Shown in pieces: positions 1-6,870 of a stretch of DNA of 22,990 bases (position 1 is its first letter; each line of letters starts with the position of its first letter). Origin of the DNA: RGIG5612 sp963599255 (GTDB lineage Bacteria > Bacillota > Clostridia > Lachnospirales > Lachnospiraceae); the NCBI GenBank assembly GCA_963599255.1, contig CAVBWS010000034.1, positions 1 through 22,990 on the forward strand. The letters are read 5' to 3'. Below the pieces are notes generated by a model that was not told where the DNA came from, searched no databases, and saw nothing but the letters and a program-made list of their open reading frames with translations. The position numbers and the translations under genes are program-made.

Positions 1-230
1 CGGTCAACTTTATGGTTATCACGGTATTTCAGGCAATCGGCAAGAAGATTCAGCCATTTTGCCTGTCGTTGCTGCGCAAGGGCAGTCTGGATGTGGTCTT
101 CATGTTGATTCTAAACGGTTCTTTTGGTGTTTCCGGCATCGCGTGGGCAACGCCACTTGCTGACTGGCTTGCATTTGCAATCTCCGCAATGTTGATTGTG
201 CTGCAACTACGGCAGCTAAGAAGTGAGTAG
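1..230 (+). CDS. MATE-family efflux transporter, C-terminal fragment (5' end outside window)
   Basis: The frame is open from the window edge and ends at TAG 228-230, giving about 75 residues of a membrane protein C-terminus. It has a hydrophobic stretch around VVFMLILNGSFGVSGIAWA, then a PLAD motif and a second helix (LAFAISAMLIVLQL) before a short charged tail. The order FQAIGK...SLLRKG...GVSGIAWATPLADW resembles the last two helices of MATE (NorM/DinF-like) multidrug/Na+ antiporters, where a 'G..GIW.A.P.AD' pattern is common. The ATG at 12 lies inside this conserved stretch, so it is unlikely to be the real start. Family membership is inferred from this short piece only; substrate cannot be judged. 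Confidence 0.6.
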   Translation, partial: VNFMVITVFQAIGKKIQPFCLSLLRKGSLDVVFMLILNGSFGVSGIAWATPLADWLAFAISAMLIVLQLRQLRSE

Positions 231-274
231 ACACAAATTCCGGTTATGGCAAAGGACGCAAAAATACTATAAGG

Positions 275-315
275 GTCTGTTCTCCTGTGACAAAATGAAA
301 ATCACAGGACAAGAC
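275..315. other. Hairpin between the MATE fragment and the esterase gene
   Basis: TCCTGTGA (283-290) and TCACAGGA (302-309) form a perfect 8-bp stem with an 11-base loop. It can be extended across a small internal loop by GTCT (275-278) with AGAC (312-315). There is no T-run on either side, so this is not a convincing intrinsic terminator. It lies about 50 bases upstream of the esterase start and could be a terminator remnant or an mRNA leader structure. Confidence 0.35.
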
Positions 316-365
316 TTAATCTCCGTTTATCGGAAATCCTATTGCTAACGAGGTGAAACATTTAA

Positions 366-2339
366 ATGGTAAAACGCAGAAGTCAAATATTATTTATCGC
401 TTTAATTTGCATCGTAGCGGTATTAGCCGGATGTACAGGCGAAGTATCTATAGCAGATACGGAAGAAAAACCGGCAATTGTTACGACCGATAATCTGACA
501 AAAGGGAGGAATCAAGAAGTGAACTCGGCGACACTAGGCAGCATTCCTGAAGAATACTATAAGGAAACGGAACAGGGTGGCACGCTGGAAACATTTTCCT
601 ACGAATGTGTAGCAGGCAGCAAAAATGCAACGGTGTACCTTCCTTATGGATACGATGAAGCTGACTCGGAAACAAAGTACGATATTTTATACCTGCTGCA
701 TGGAAACGGTGGTAATGAAACCACCTACCTGGGCAACAATGAGCGTCCAACAGAGCTAAAATACATTCTGGATCAGATGATTGCAAGGCAAGAAATAAAG
801 CCACTGATTGTCGTTTGCCCCGCACTGAATCATCAGAGCAGTTTCTTCGACAATGACGAGGAAGGCTTTATCGAAGAATGGCGTCAGTCGATTGTCCCCG
901 CCGTGGAAGGACATTATCACACGTATGCGGCAACTACCGATTCGGAAGGTCTGCAGGATTCACGAGCGCACAGGATGTTTGGCGGTTTTTCCGCAGGTTC
1001 TACAACCACATGGTATTCTTTCATATACGATCTTGATTATATCAGTTGCTTTCTGAATATGAGCAGCGACTGCTGGATTCTTGGAATGGAAGGCGGTAGG
1101 GATCACCCGGAGGAAACGGCAGAATATCTGGCTAATGTAGCAAGGGAATCTGGGTATGGAACAAACGACTATTATATTTTTGTCGCAACAGGTACCGACG
1201 ATCACGCTTACGAAAATCTGAATAGTCAAATTGCGGCTATGAAAGAGAAGGCAGATGTATTTCATTATTCAGACAATGGCTTTACTGTCGGAAACCTGAC
1301 TTACTATACGGTGGAGGGAAATAAACACGATTATCCATACACCTACGAGTACATTTACAATGGTCTGAGAAGTTTCGCATCCATTATGCCAGATGATTCA
1401 CATGTTGTTTCTGAAAGCAGCAGCCTTGTATCCATGAATGGGAATTATCCTCCACTGGAGAACACTCCATCAGAATATGAAAACGCATCGGAATATGGCG
1501 GTACGCTTCAGGAGCTTTCCTATATGACAAAAGATTACGGAGGAAACAAAGCAGAGCGGGAAACTTCCGCTATGGTGTATCTCCCATACGGGTATGATTC
1601 CGATAATGCAGATACAAAATATAACATTTTATATCTGATGCATGGCGCTTACGGAAATCAATATACCTATCTTGGAACAGAGAGCAGTGGCACAAGGCTG
1701 AAAAACATTCTGGATCACATGATTGAAAAAGGTGATATAGATCCTGTAATTGTTGTAGCTCCCTATATTCCGGCAGGAAGTGATTTTTATGAGAGTACAA
1801 ACGCAAACTTCTATCAGGAACTGGAAAATGATCTGATGCCCGCCGTGGAAAAAGCCTACCGTACTTATGCGGAAACAACAACTCCTGAGGGATTTCGTGA
1901 TTCGCGTTCGCACAGAGCATTTGCTGGATTTTCAATGGGCGGAGCTGCTACATGGTTTACCTTTGCCCATGAACTAGACTATTTTGCCTATTTTCTTCCG
2001 ATGAGTGGAGATTACTGGATTGACGGTGCTCTGACAGGAGGGAGGAATCCTGAAAAAACTGCTCGTGAACTGAATCGTATTGCAAAAGACTCTGGATACG
2101 GAACGCAGGAATATTTTATCTTTGCCGCAACAGGAACCGCTGATATAGCATATACGCCTGAGTATAACAATATGGGAGAACAGATTGAGGCTATGAAAGA
2201 ACAAGAGGCATTTGACTACACGGAGACGGGATTTCAGGACGGAAATTTCACTTTCTACCTGGTAGAGGGAAACAGACACGATTACAGTTACACATACGAT
2301 TATATTTTCAATGGGCTTAGATGGTTTTTCCGAAAATAA
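366..2339 (+). CDS. Lipoprotein with two tandem esterase (CE1/esterase D-like) domains
   Basis: A 657-residue secreted lipoprotein with a basic N-terminus, hydrophobic core and lipobox L20-A21-G22-C23, so predicted to be anchored outside the cytoplasmic membrane. Two homologous alpha/beta-hydrolase domains follow, about residues 60-340 and 365-657. Each has 'VYLPYGYD...TKY(D/N)ILYL(L/M)HG', a nucleophile elbow (GFSAG, S209; GFSMG, S523) and a C-terminal catalytic His in EGN(K/R)HDY (H321; H638). This matches the putative-esterase family that includes feruloyl and acetyl-xylan esterases, so a role in de-esterifying plant polysaccharide is plausible but inferred. Both domains keep Ser and His and both look active. 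The linker (about 340-365) is rich in Ser, Asn and Pro. Start ATG 366 has AGGTG at 351-355. The next gene begins 14 bases after the stop. Confidence 0.85.
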   Translation: MVKRRSQILFIALICIVAVLAGCTGEVSIADTEEKPAIVTTDNLTKGRNQEVNSATLGSIPEEYYKETEQGGTLETFSYECVAGSKNATVYLPYGYDEADSETKYDILYLLHGNGGNETTYLGNNERPTELKYILDQMIARQEIKPLIVVCPALNHQSSFFDNDEEGFIEEWRQSIVPAVEGHYHTYAATTDSEGLQDSRAHRMFGGFSAGSTTTWYSFIYDLDYISCFLNMSSDCWILGMEGGRDHPEETAEYLANVARESGYGTNDYYIFVATGTDDHAYENLNSQIAAMKEKADVFHYSDNGFTVGNLTYYTVEGNKHDYPYTYEYIYNGLRSFASIMPDDSHVVSESSSLVSMNGNYPPLENTPSEYENASEYGGTLQELSYMTKDYGGNKAERETSAMVYLPYGYDSDNADTKYNILYLMHGAYGNQYTYLGTESSGTRLKNILDHMIEKGDIDPVIVVAPYIPAGSDFYESTNANFYQELENDLMPAVEKAYRTYAETTTPEGFRDSRSHRAFAGFSMGGAATWFTFAHELDYFAYFLPMSGDYWIDGALTGGRNPEKTARELNRIAKDSGYGTQEYFIFAATGTADIAYTPEYNNMGEQIEAMKEQEAFDYTETGFQDGNFTFYLVEGNRHDYSYTYDYIFNGLRWFFRK

Positions 2340-2353
2340 AAGGAGGCTTGCAA

Positions 2354-2893
2354 ATGGAATACAGGTCACTTCCTCACGGAAATGAAAAGTTAAGCACAAT
2401 CGGTGTGGGTCTTGGCAATATTCATTTGTCTTCTGACGAAGAAATTGAGAAAACTCTGAATTATGCCATTTCACAAGGCGTCAATTTCTTTGACCTGTGT
2501 GGTGGACGGGTTGGCGTGTATGAAGCCTTCGGCAAGGCGGTTTCCGACAGACGGGAGAAAATCTACACACAAATGCACTTTGGAGCGGTCTATGAGAAGG
2601 ATGTTTACGGTTTTAGCCGCAATCTCGACCTCATCAAATATTCCTTTGACAAGGTACTTCGGGTCGCTGAAATGGACTATACCGATTTTGGTTATATCCA
2701 CTTTATTGATGAAGATGTAGACTTCGAAAACATTATGAGGGACGGGCTGTTTGATTATGTGTGCGATTTGAAAAAACAAGGCGTTGTGCGTCATATTGGA
2801 TTTTCCACCCACACTCCGGCTATGGCACGCCGCTTTCTGGAAACTGGAATGATTGACAACTCATCAGGATCTAATCCTGATGAGTTGTCATAA
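2354..2893 (+). pseudogene. Aldo/keto reductase, truncated at its 3' half
   Basis: The frame encodes 179 residues from ATG 2354, which follows AGGAGG at 2340-2345; a longer in-frame reading from 2321 lacks an RBS and overlaps the esterase. The sequence is a good aldo/keto reductase N-half: GVGLGN near residue 20, FFDLCGG..VYEAFGKA (45-62, the region of the catalytic Asp and Tyr), KIYTQMHFG (69-77), DFGYIHFID (111-119, with the conserved His) and GVVRHIGFSTH (143-153). After MARRFLETGMID (residue 168) the similarity stops abruptly and is replaced by 11 residues translated from a palindrome. Intact relatives are roughly 300-380 residues, so the C-terminal barrel strands that bind the NADP(H) phosphate are missing. 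Presumed non-functional, or an artefact of the junction at about 2855. Confidence 0.8.
2855..2889. repeat. Perfect 16-bp inverted repeat at the reductase/regulator junction
   Basis: GACAACTCATCAGGAT (2855-2870) and its exact reverse complement (2874-2889) flank CTA (2871-2873). On the minus strand the right arm encodes the last residues of the PucR-type regulator (TTHQD), and the centre is its TAG stop. On the plus strand the whole palindrome lies in the aberrant tail of the truncated reductase. Neither outer flank has a T-run, so it is not a standard intrinsic terminator, though it could block RNA polymerase as a hairpin. Confidence 0.9.
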
Positions 2894-4421
2894 CATTGTT
2901 AAGTTCATAGGATAGGATTAGATATTGGCGTTCATGGAAACTGTTATAATCTATCTGAACCAGGGAGTCTATCTTTTTTAGTCGGTATATGATGGTATTT
3001 CTGTGCATATACATAGCCTCAGCTGCTGCTGAAACATTTCTTTCGGATATGAGAAACATATATAAGGTATATGCCAGCTCAGAATCATGGGCTTTATCAT
3101 AATCCAGCAGGAGTTGAAGCTTGGGATGACAAAAGGTCTTTTCAGATTCTTTCTGGGTAAAGATATTAGCAATATGCTGCATATAAAAGTTCTGATAAAT
3201 AAACAGTCCCGGCTCATTTTTATTGCATACTCCCAGTTCGATGGCACGAAGAGCCTGTTTATAATAATCTGCTAATTTCGTAATACTGTTAAACTCGTTG
3301 CTCATTCCGGCATAAAGACCAAAATGCTGACATATATCGGAAATAATTTTGTAATCTGCATCATTTGCAGATTTGTTGTTAAAGCTGAGAAGTATAACTA
3401 TTTCCCCGTTGTACAATAATGTTTTCGTGCCTGAAAAACTCTGTTCGAAAATGCTTCTTATCTGTATGGTGTTAAGTGTGTCGGAACTTCTGGCAGTTTC
3501 TATAACCAAACAATACAGATTGCCGGAGAATTTTAGGTCAGTGTAATTCATTCGTTCCAGGTTGTTTTTGCCTGTTGCAATCTTGCCGTCCAGCAGATCC
3601 TTCATGAAATATTCATAGTGCAGACCGTTATTGTTTCTGACAAATTCGTCTTTTTTTAATTGCTGATCAATAGCTCTCTTTAATAGGGTAAGATATTTTT
3701 CATCCTCGTTGGTAAATGGTCTGTTGATCGCATTTATTACTATATGTCCCACATCCTTTTTTGTATTTATTATACAGATCATCTGCTCATATCCCAGTCC
3801 TGCATGGGAAGTACGGATTGGCGTCTCACTTTTTTTAATTCTTGCATGTATATGCTCATGGTTTATAATCTCAAATTCTTCTTCCGTAAAACCACCATTT
3901 TCTATCATTCTGCGGCCATGTTCGGCTTTGGAGGCTTCCTCCCAGTTAGCGGCAATTAAATGAAATCCTGCATCAAATATGCAGATAGGATTTTGGAATA
4001 CTGAAAAAGCCTTATCTACCATTGCCTGTATACCGCCTTCATAGAATAGGATTTCCAGTATGCTTTCGGCAAATAGCCCAAGTCCACATCTGCTGTCAAA
4101 AAAGTTTTGAATCTTGTAAATCGCATATTCAGCATCATTGGTCTCTGCTGCCAATATATGTATCTTTTCATTTAAAGAGGCGCATAAGGACTCTGCCTTG
4201 TCAATATTTTGGCTGATCACAAGAATATGCATGGTGCAAGGAGCAACGATTTTTGAGATTTCTGTAATATCACGCGCAATATACAGAATATGAGAGTTGT
4301 ATAATGCATAGTCATTGTGCAGAAACTGATAACCGATAAGGCAATGAGAAGGTTCACTGTCCCGTAAAAATGTTCTGCAGTCTGCAAAAAGTTCCTGAAT
4401 ATTTGATAATTCTATAAACAT
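2871..4421 (-). CDS. PucR/CdaR-family transcriptional regulator, divergent to the hydrogenase operon
   Basis: A 516-residue soluble regulator. Residues about 440-505 form the C-terminal PucR-type helix-turn-helix (NVSAAAEAMYMHRNT followed by IYRLKKI, then 'FHERQYLILSYEL'), the family's most conserved part. Residues about 110-255 look like a GAF/PAS-like sensory module ('FQNPICIFDAGFHLIAA'). Residues about 265-420 match the degenerate central GGDEF-like region of CdaR proteins ('YCLVIETA', 'YAGMSN', 'YYKQALRAIELG'). The first 100 residues are less recognisable. Such proteins usually activate adjacent catabolic operons in response to a small metabolite, so the four genes read away from it are the obvious target (inference). 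Start ATG 4421-4419 is preceded on the minus strand by GGGAG. The stop lies at the centre of the 2855-2889 palindrome. Confidence 0.88.
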   Translation of the reverse strand: MFIELSNIQELFADCRTFLRDSEPSHCLIGYQFLHNDYALYNSHILYIARDITEISKIVAPCTMHILVISQNIDKAESLCASLNEKIHILAAETNDAEYAIYKIQNFFDSRCGLGLFAESILEILFYEGGIQAMVDKAFSVFQNPICIFDAGFHLIAANWEEASKAEHGRRMIENGGFTEEEFEIINHEHIHARIKKSETPIRTSHAGLGYEQMICIINTKKDVGHIVINAINRPFTNEDEKYLTLLKRAIDQQLKKDEFVRNNNGLHYEYFMKDLLDGKIATGKNNLERMNYTDLKFSGNLYCLVIETARSSDTLNTIQIRSIFEQSFSGTKTLLYNGEIVILLSFNNKSANDADYKIISDICQHFGLYAGMSNEFNSITKLADYYKQALRAIELGVCNKNEPGLFIYQNFYMQHIANIFTQKESEKTFCHPKLQLLLDYDKAHDSELAYTLYMFLISERNVSAAAEAMYMHRNTIIYRLKKIDSLVQIDYNSFHERQYLILSYELNNVMTTHQD

Positions 4422-4745
4422 ATCTGTGCTCCCTTAATTGCTGTTACATAATATGAAATATTGTCAATCGCTGCGCCCTGCAAGGGTTGAAACCATACCT
4501 TGATATACAGACTCTCATTCTCCTGTTACATAGATAAAATGCCCTGGCCGAATAAATTAAAACTAATTGTTATAATAATTTTTGATAATGCATGAATTCT
4601 ATCACGAATAGTTATTGTGCGCCAGTGCACAAATAATAGGATCTTTTATGCTGTTTGATACTAAAGAATAAAAAAAATCCTCTGATAAAATAAAACTAAA
4701 GGGAAAAGTAGTTGGGTATGAACAAAAGTAAGGAGGAGATTGAAA
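4422..4745. other. Divergent intergenic control region between pucR-type gene and ferredoxin operon
   Basis: This 324-base gap serves both directions. It holds the regulator's RBS, a TTGACA hexamer on the minus strand (4462-4467) without a good partner -10, a palindrome at 4615-4632 listed separately, AT-rich DNA, and the AGGAGGAG ribosome binding site at 4731-4738. I could not assign a convincing sigma-70 promoter for the operon; TAATAG at 4633-4638 is a possible -10 but its -35 is poor. That would fit a promoter needing an activator. No RNA gene or small ORF is apparent. Confidence 0.6.
4615..4632. promoter_or_regulatory. Candidate operator palindrome (TTGTGC-N6-GCACAA)
   Basis: TTGTGC (4615-4620), six bases, then GCACAA (4627-4632). 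The symmetry extends outward as TTA before and ATAA after, with one extra base. It sits 108 bases upstream of the ferredoxin start, in the gap shared with the divergent PucR-type gene, and has no T-run to suggest a terminator. The two half-sites are centred 12 bases apart, near one helical turn, as expected for a dimeric regulator. Assignment to the adjacent regulator is inference. Confidence 0.4.
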
Positions 4746-5039
4746 ATGATTGTTACCAACATGGGACAACAGCAGAGCGTTAAATTCGTAGTAGATACGG
4801 ACAGATGCTGCGGATGCAAAAGATGTATTCGCAGATGTATTGAAAACGTATGGCAGTGGGATGAAGAAAACAGACATGCTTATCCAAAATATCCGGATGA
4901 GTGCGTGATCTGCCTTCAGTGCGAAATGGATTGCCTGAACAATGTTATTGATATTTTCCCAATATCAACATTGCAGGTGGATCCATTATATTACAGCGCC
5001 GGACTGATCAAAGACAATGAAGCGAAAGGAGCATTATGA
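4746..5039 (+). CDS. 2[4Fe-4S] ferredoxin-type protein (AprB-like electron-transfer subunit)
   Basis: A 97-residue cytosolic iron-sulfur protein. Two complete C-x2-C-x2-C-x3-C motifs are visible: C21/C24/C27/C31 and C53/C56/C59/C63, enough for two [4Fe-4S] clusters; C22 is extra. Neither last Cys is followed by the Pro common in clostridial ferredoxins. The C-terminal 30 residues carry no cysteines. Gene order (small ferredoxin directly before an AprA-like flavoprotein) mirrors aprBA of APS reductase, but this protein is shorter than AprB and no sulfate genes are nearby. I infer it wires the flavoprotein to the hydrogenase. ATG 4746 lies 7 bases after AGGAGGAG; the in-frame TTG at 4740 is too close to the RBS. 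The next start is 1 base after this stop, implying translational coupling. Confidence 0.85.
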   Translation: MIVTNMGQQQSVKFVVDTDRCCGCKRCIRRCIENVWQWDEENRHAYPKYPDECVICLQCEMDCLNNVIDIFPISTLQVDPLYYSAGLIKDNEAKGAL

Positions 5040-5040
5040 T

Positions 5041-6852
5041 ATGAACAATATTAAGGAATATGGCAAACTCTATACTTCAGACGTTTTAATAGTCGGCGGA
5101 GGTATGGGCGGACTTGTTACAGCAATTAAAATCAAAGAAACGAATCCGGATTTAGATGTTCTTGTTGTAGACAGAACAATAATTGGCTGGGCCGGACAGT
5201 CAACGAAGGCAGGAAACGGTATCAGGGCAACTGCTAAGGCACCGGGAGCGGTCCCTAAGGCACTTGGATATTTGGTTCATTCGCAAACGGAATTTTTAAA
5301 TGACCAGGAATTTCTCACTAAATATCTTGAAGTCCACAAGGAATGCATAGAGTATGCACACCATTGCGGAATAAAGGTATCTGTAGATGAGAAGGGAGAT
5401 GTTGAACCATTTGATATGATTCCCGGAGTCTTCACAGCAGCCGGCATAGAGATACATGCCTGCGTTTCATTAAGAGATAAGGCTCTAGAGTTGGGAATCA
5501 GATTACTTAATCATGTTAATATTTTCGAATTTCTTACAAGCAGCAGCGGTAAAGTTATCGGAGCAATAGGTTTTGATATGGAAAAAGGCATATGTCATAT
5601 ATTTCATTCAAAAGCTACCGCAATGGCAACACAAGGTTGTCATTTCAAGAAGATAGGTCTTGAATTCATGGGATACGGAACAGGTGTAGGCGCAGCCTAC
5701 CGTGCCGGTGCTGTAATGAGAAATGTTGAATTTTCAACTCAGACAGATATTGTATTTAAGAAGAATAACACTCCGATCTACGGCGGATTCAACATTATCT
5801 ACAATGGCAAGGGTGAAAATCTCAAAGACAAATATTGTGGTAAAGCACCTTTAATGGAAGTAGATACAAGGCTTGTGCTAGGCATGTTTGAGGAAGTAAA
5901 ACTGGGAAATACTCCTATTTGGTGTGATCTGGAACATCCGGATGATGTCAGAAGGCTCGTAGGCGGTCAAGACCACTCCAGCGAGATGCGCATGCTTAAG
6001 GATAAGATCGAATGGGAAAAGCATGTATTTGCGACAACCTCAAGGGCATGCGGTGACATAGGCTTACGGCCGGAAACAACGATAAAAATGGTTCTTCAGG
6101 TAGAACCTGTTAAGGTTGATACTGAATATAAAACAGATGTTGAAGGCTTATGGGCACCGGGTAAGGTAAGTACGCAGGGCTGTGCATATTTTGGATGGAC
6201 ACGGGGAGACGGAGTAGGAAATGCAGTTACAACCGGAATGATGGCAGGTCCGAGTATTGCTAAATATGCTGCAGAAGCATCATTTGATGACATCAGGATT
6301 GAGCAGGTCAAGGAATATAAGGAAAAGATCTATGCTCCTCTTAACAGAAACTCAAATCATAAACCAAAGGAAATATTTGATAAGATCGAACGTTATATAT
6401 TCCAGATAGACAAACTTCTTGCCAAATCTGAGTACAGCATTAAATCAGTACTTCAGGATGTAGAGGAGATGAAGAAAATTATTCCTGAACTTACCGCAGA
6501 TGATCCGCATACACTGGCAAAATGTCTGGAGGCAGCAGATACCGTTCTTTGTCTTGAAATGGTATTCAGCGCAGCGCTGGAGCGTCACGAATCACGAGGA
6601 CAGATGTATCCGCATTTCAGGGTGGATTATCCGGAACATGACGATAAGAATTGGCTCAAATGGATAAACCTTAAAATGGGCAAAGATGGTCAAATGGAAT
6701 TATTTACAGAGGATATACCTATGTGGAGATACGGTGTAAGACCAGAGGGATATACAATACCGGAGGGACATCATGAAGAGTTTTATACTCCGGAAAACCC
6801 ATTGGCTATGGAAATGATCGAATTAAAGAAGCAAATGGCAGCAATGCAATAA
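5041..6852 (+). CDS. FAD-dependent oxidoreductase, AprA / fumarate reductase flavoprotein-like
   Basis: A 603-residue cytosolic flavoprotein of the succinate dehydrogenase / fumarate reductase / APS reductase superfamily. The N-terminus has the dinucleotide fold VLIVGGGMGG (15-24) and the acidic strand end VVVD (41-44 region). The middle keeps GTGVGAAYRAGAVMRNVEF (213-231), related to the 'GDG..MA.RAGA...dmEF' block. The second FAD segment is GLWAPG (369-374) to GDGVGNAVTTGMMAG (389-403). The C-terminal helical domain carries RHESRG (515-520) and 'YPEHDDKNWLKW' (530-541), a family signature. There is no signal peptide, haem site or flavinylation domain. The FAD-side 'ATGG' is replaced by ATQGC (196-200). 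It probably transfers hydride to or from a C=C, C-N or similar bond; the substrate is unknown. ATG 5041 follows AAAGGAG (5025-5031); an in-frame start at 5017 would sit before that RBS and overlap the ferredoxin. Confidence 0.85.
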   Translation: MNNIKEYGKLYTSDVLIVGGGMGGLVTAIKIKETNPDLDVLVVDRTIIGWAGQSTKAGNGIRATAKAPGAVPKALGYLVHSQTEFLNDQEFLTKYLEVHKECIEYAHHCGIKVSVDEKGDVEPFDMIPGVFTAAGIEIHACVSLRDKALELGIRLLNHVNIFEFLTSSSGKVIGAIGFDMEKGICHIFHSKATAMATQGCHFKKIGLEFMGYGTGVGAAYRAGAVMRNVEFSTQTDIVFKKNNTPIYGGFNIIYNGKGENLKDKYCGKAPLMEVDTRLVLGMFEEVKLGNTPIWCDLEHPDDVRRLVGGQDHSSEMRMLKDKIEWEKHVFATTSRACGDIGLRPETTIKMVLQVEPVKVDTEYKTDVEGLWAPGKVSTQGCAYFGWTRGDGVGNAVTTGMMAGPSIAKYAAEASFDDIRIEQVKEYKEKIYAPLNRNSNHKPKEIFDKIERYIFQIDKLLAKSEYSIKSVLQDVEEMKKIIPELTADDPHTLAKCLEAADTVLCLEMVFSAALERHESRGQMYPHFRVDYPEHDDKNWLKWINLKMGKDGQMELFTEDIPMWRYGVRPEGYTIPEGHHEEFYTPENPLAMEMIELKKQMAAMQ

Positions 6853-6870
6853 TGGTACAGGAGGAAGATT

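Noticed and set aside
481..825. Long antisense open frames inside the esterase, recA, EF-G-like and mutS genes.
   Set aside because: They lie wholly within strongly recognised genes, lack ribosome binding sites and have low-complexity or implausible protein composition.
2855..2889. The 35-bp palindrome as an intrinsic terminator or a dif/att recombination site.
   Set aside because: There is no T-run on either strand, and its arms match the regulator's own codons. The 16-3-16 layout is unlike dif (11-6-11), and no recombinase gene is nearby.
4740..4745. TTG at 4740 as the ferredoxin start, and similarly TTG 11981 for the EF-G-like gene, and upstream starts 5017 and 2321.
   Set aside because: The two TTG codons lie against or inside the Shine-Dalgarno. 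The 5017 and 2321 starts precede the RBS and overlap the upstream gene. The chosen ATGs have normal spacing.
4746..6852. The ferredoxin/flavoprotein pair as genuine APS reductase (AprBA).
   Set aside because: The ferredoxin is shorter than AprB and there are no sat, dsr, qmo or other sulfur genes in the window. The hydrogenase and hydrolase context points elsewhere. Only superfamily resemblance is claimed.
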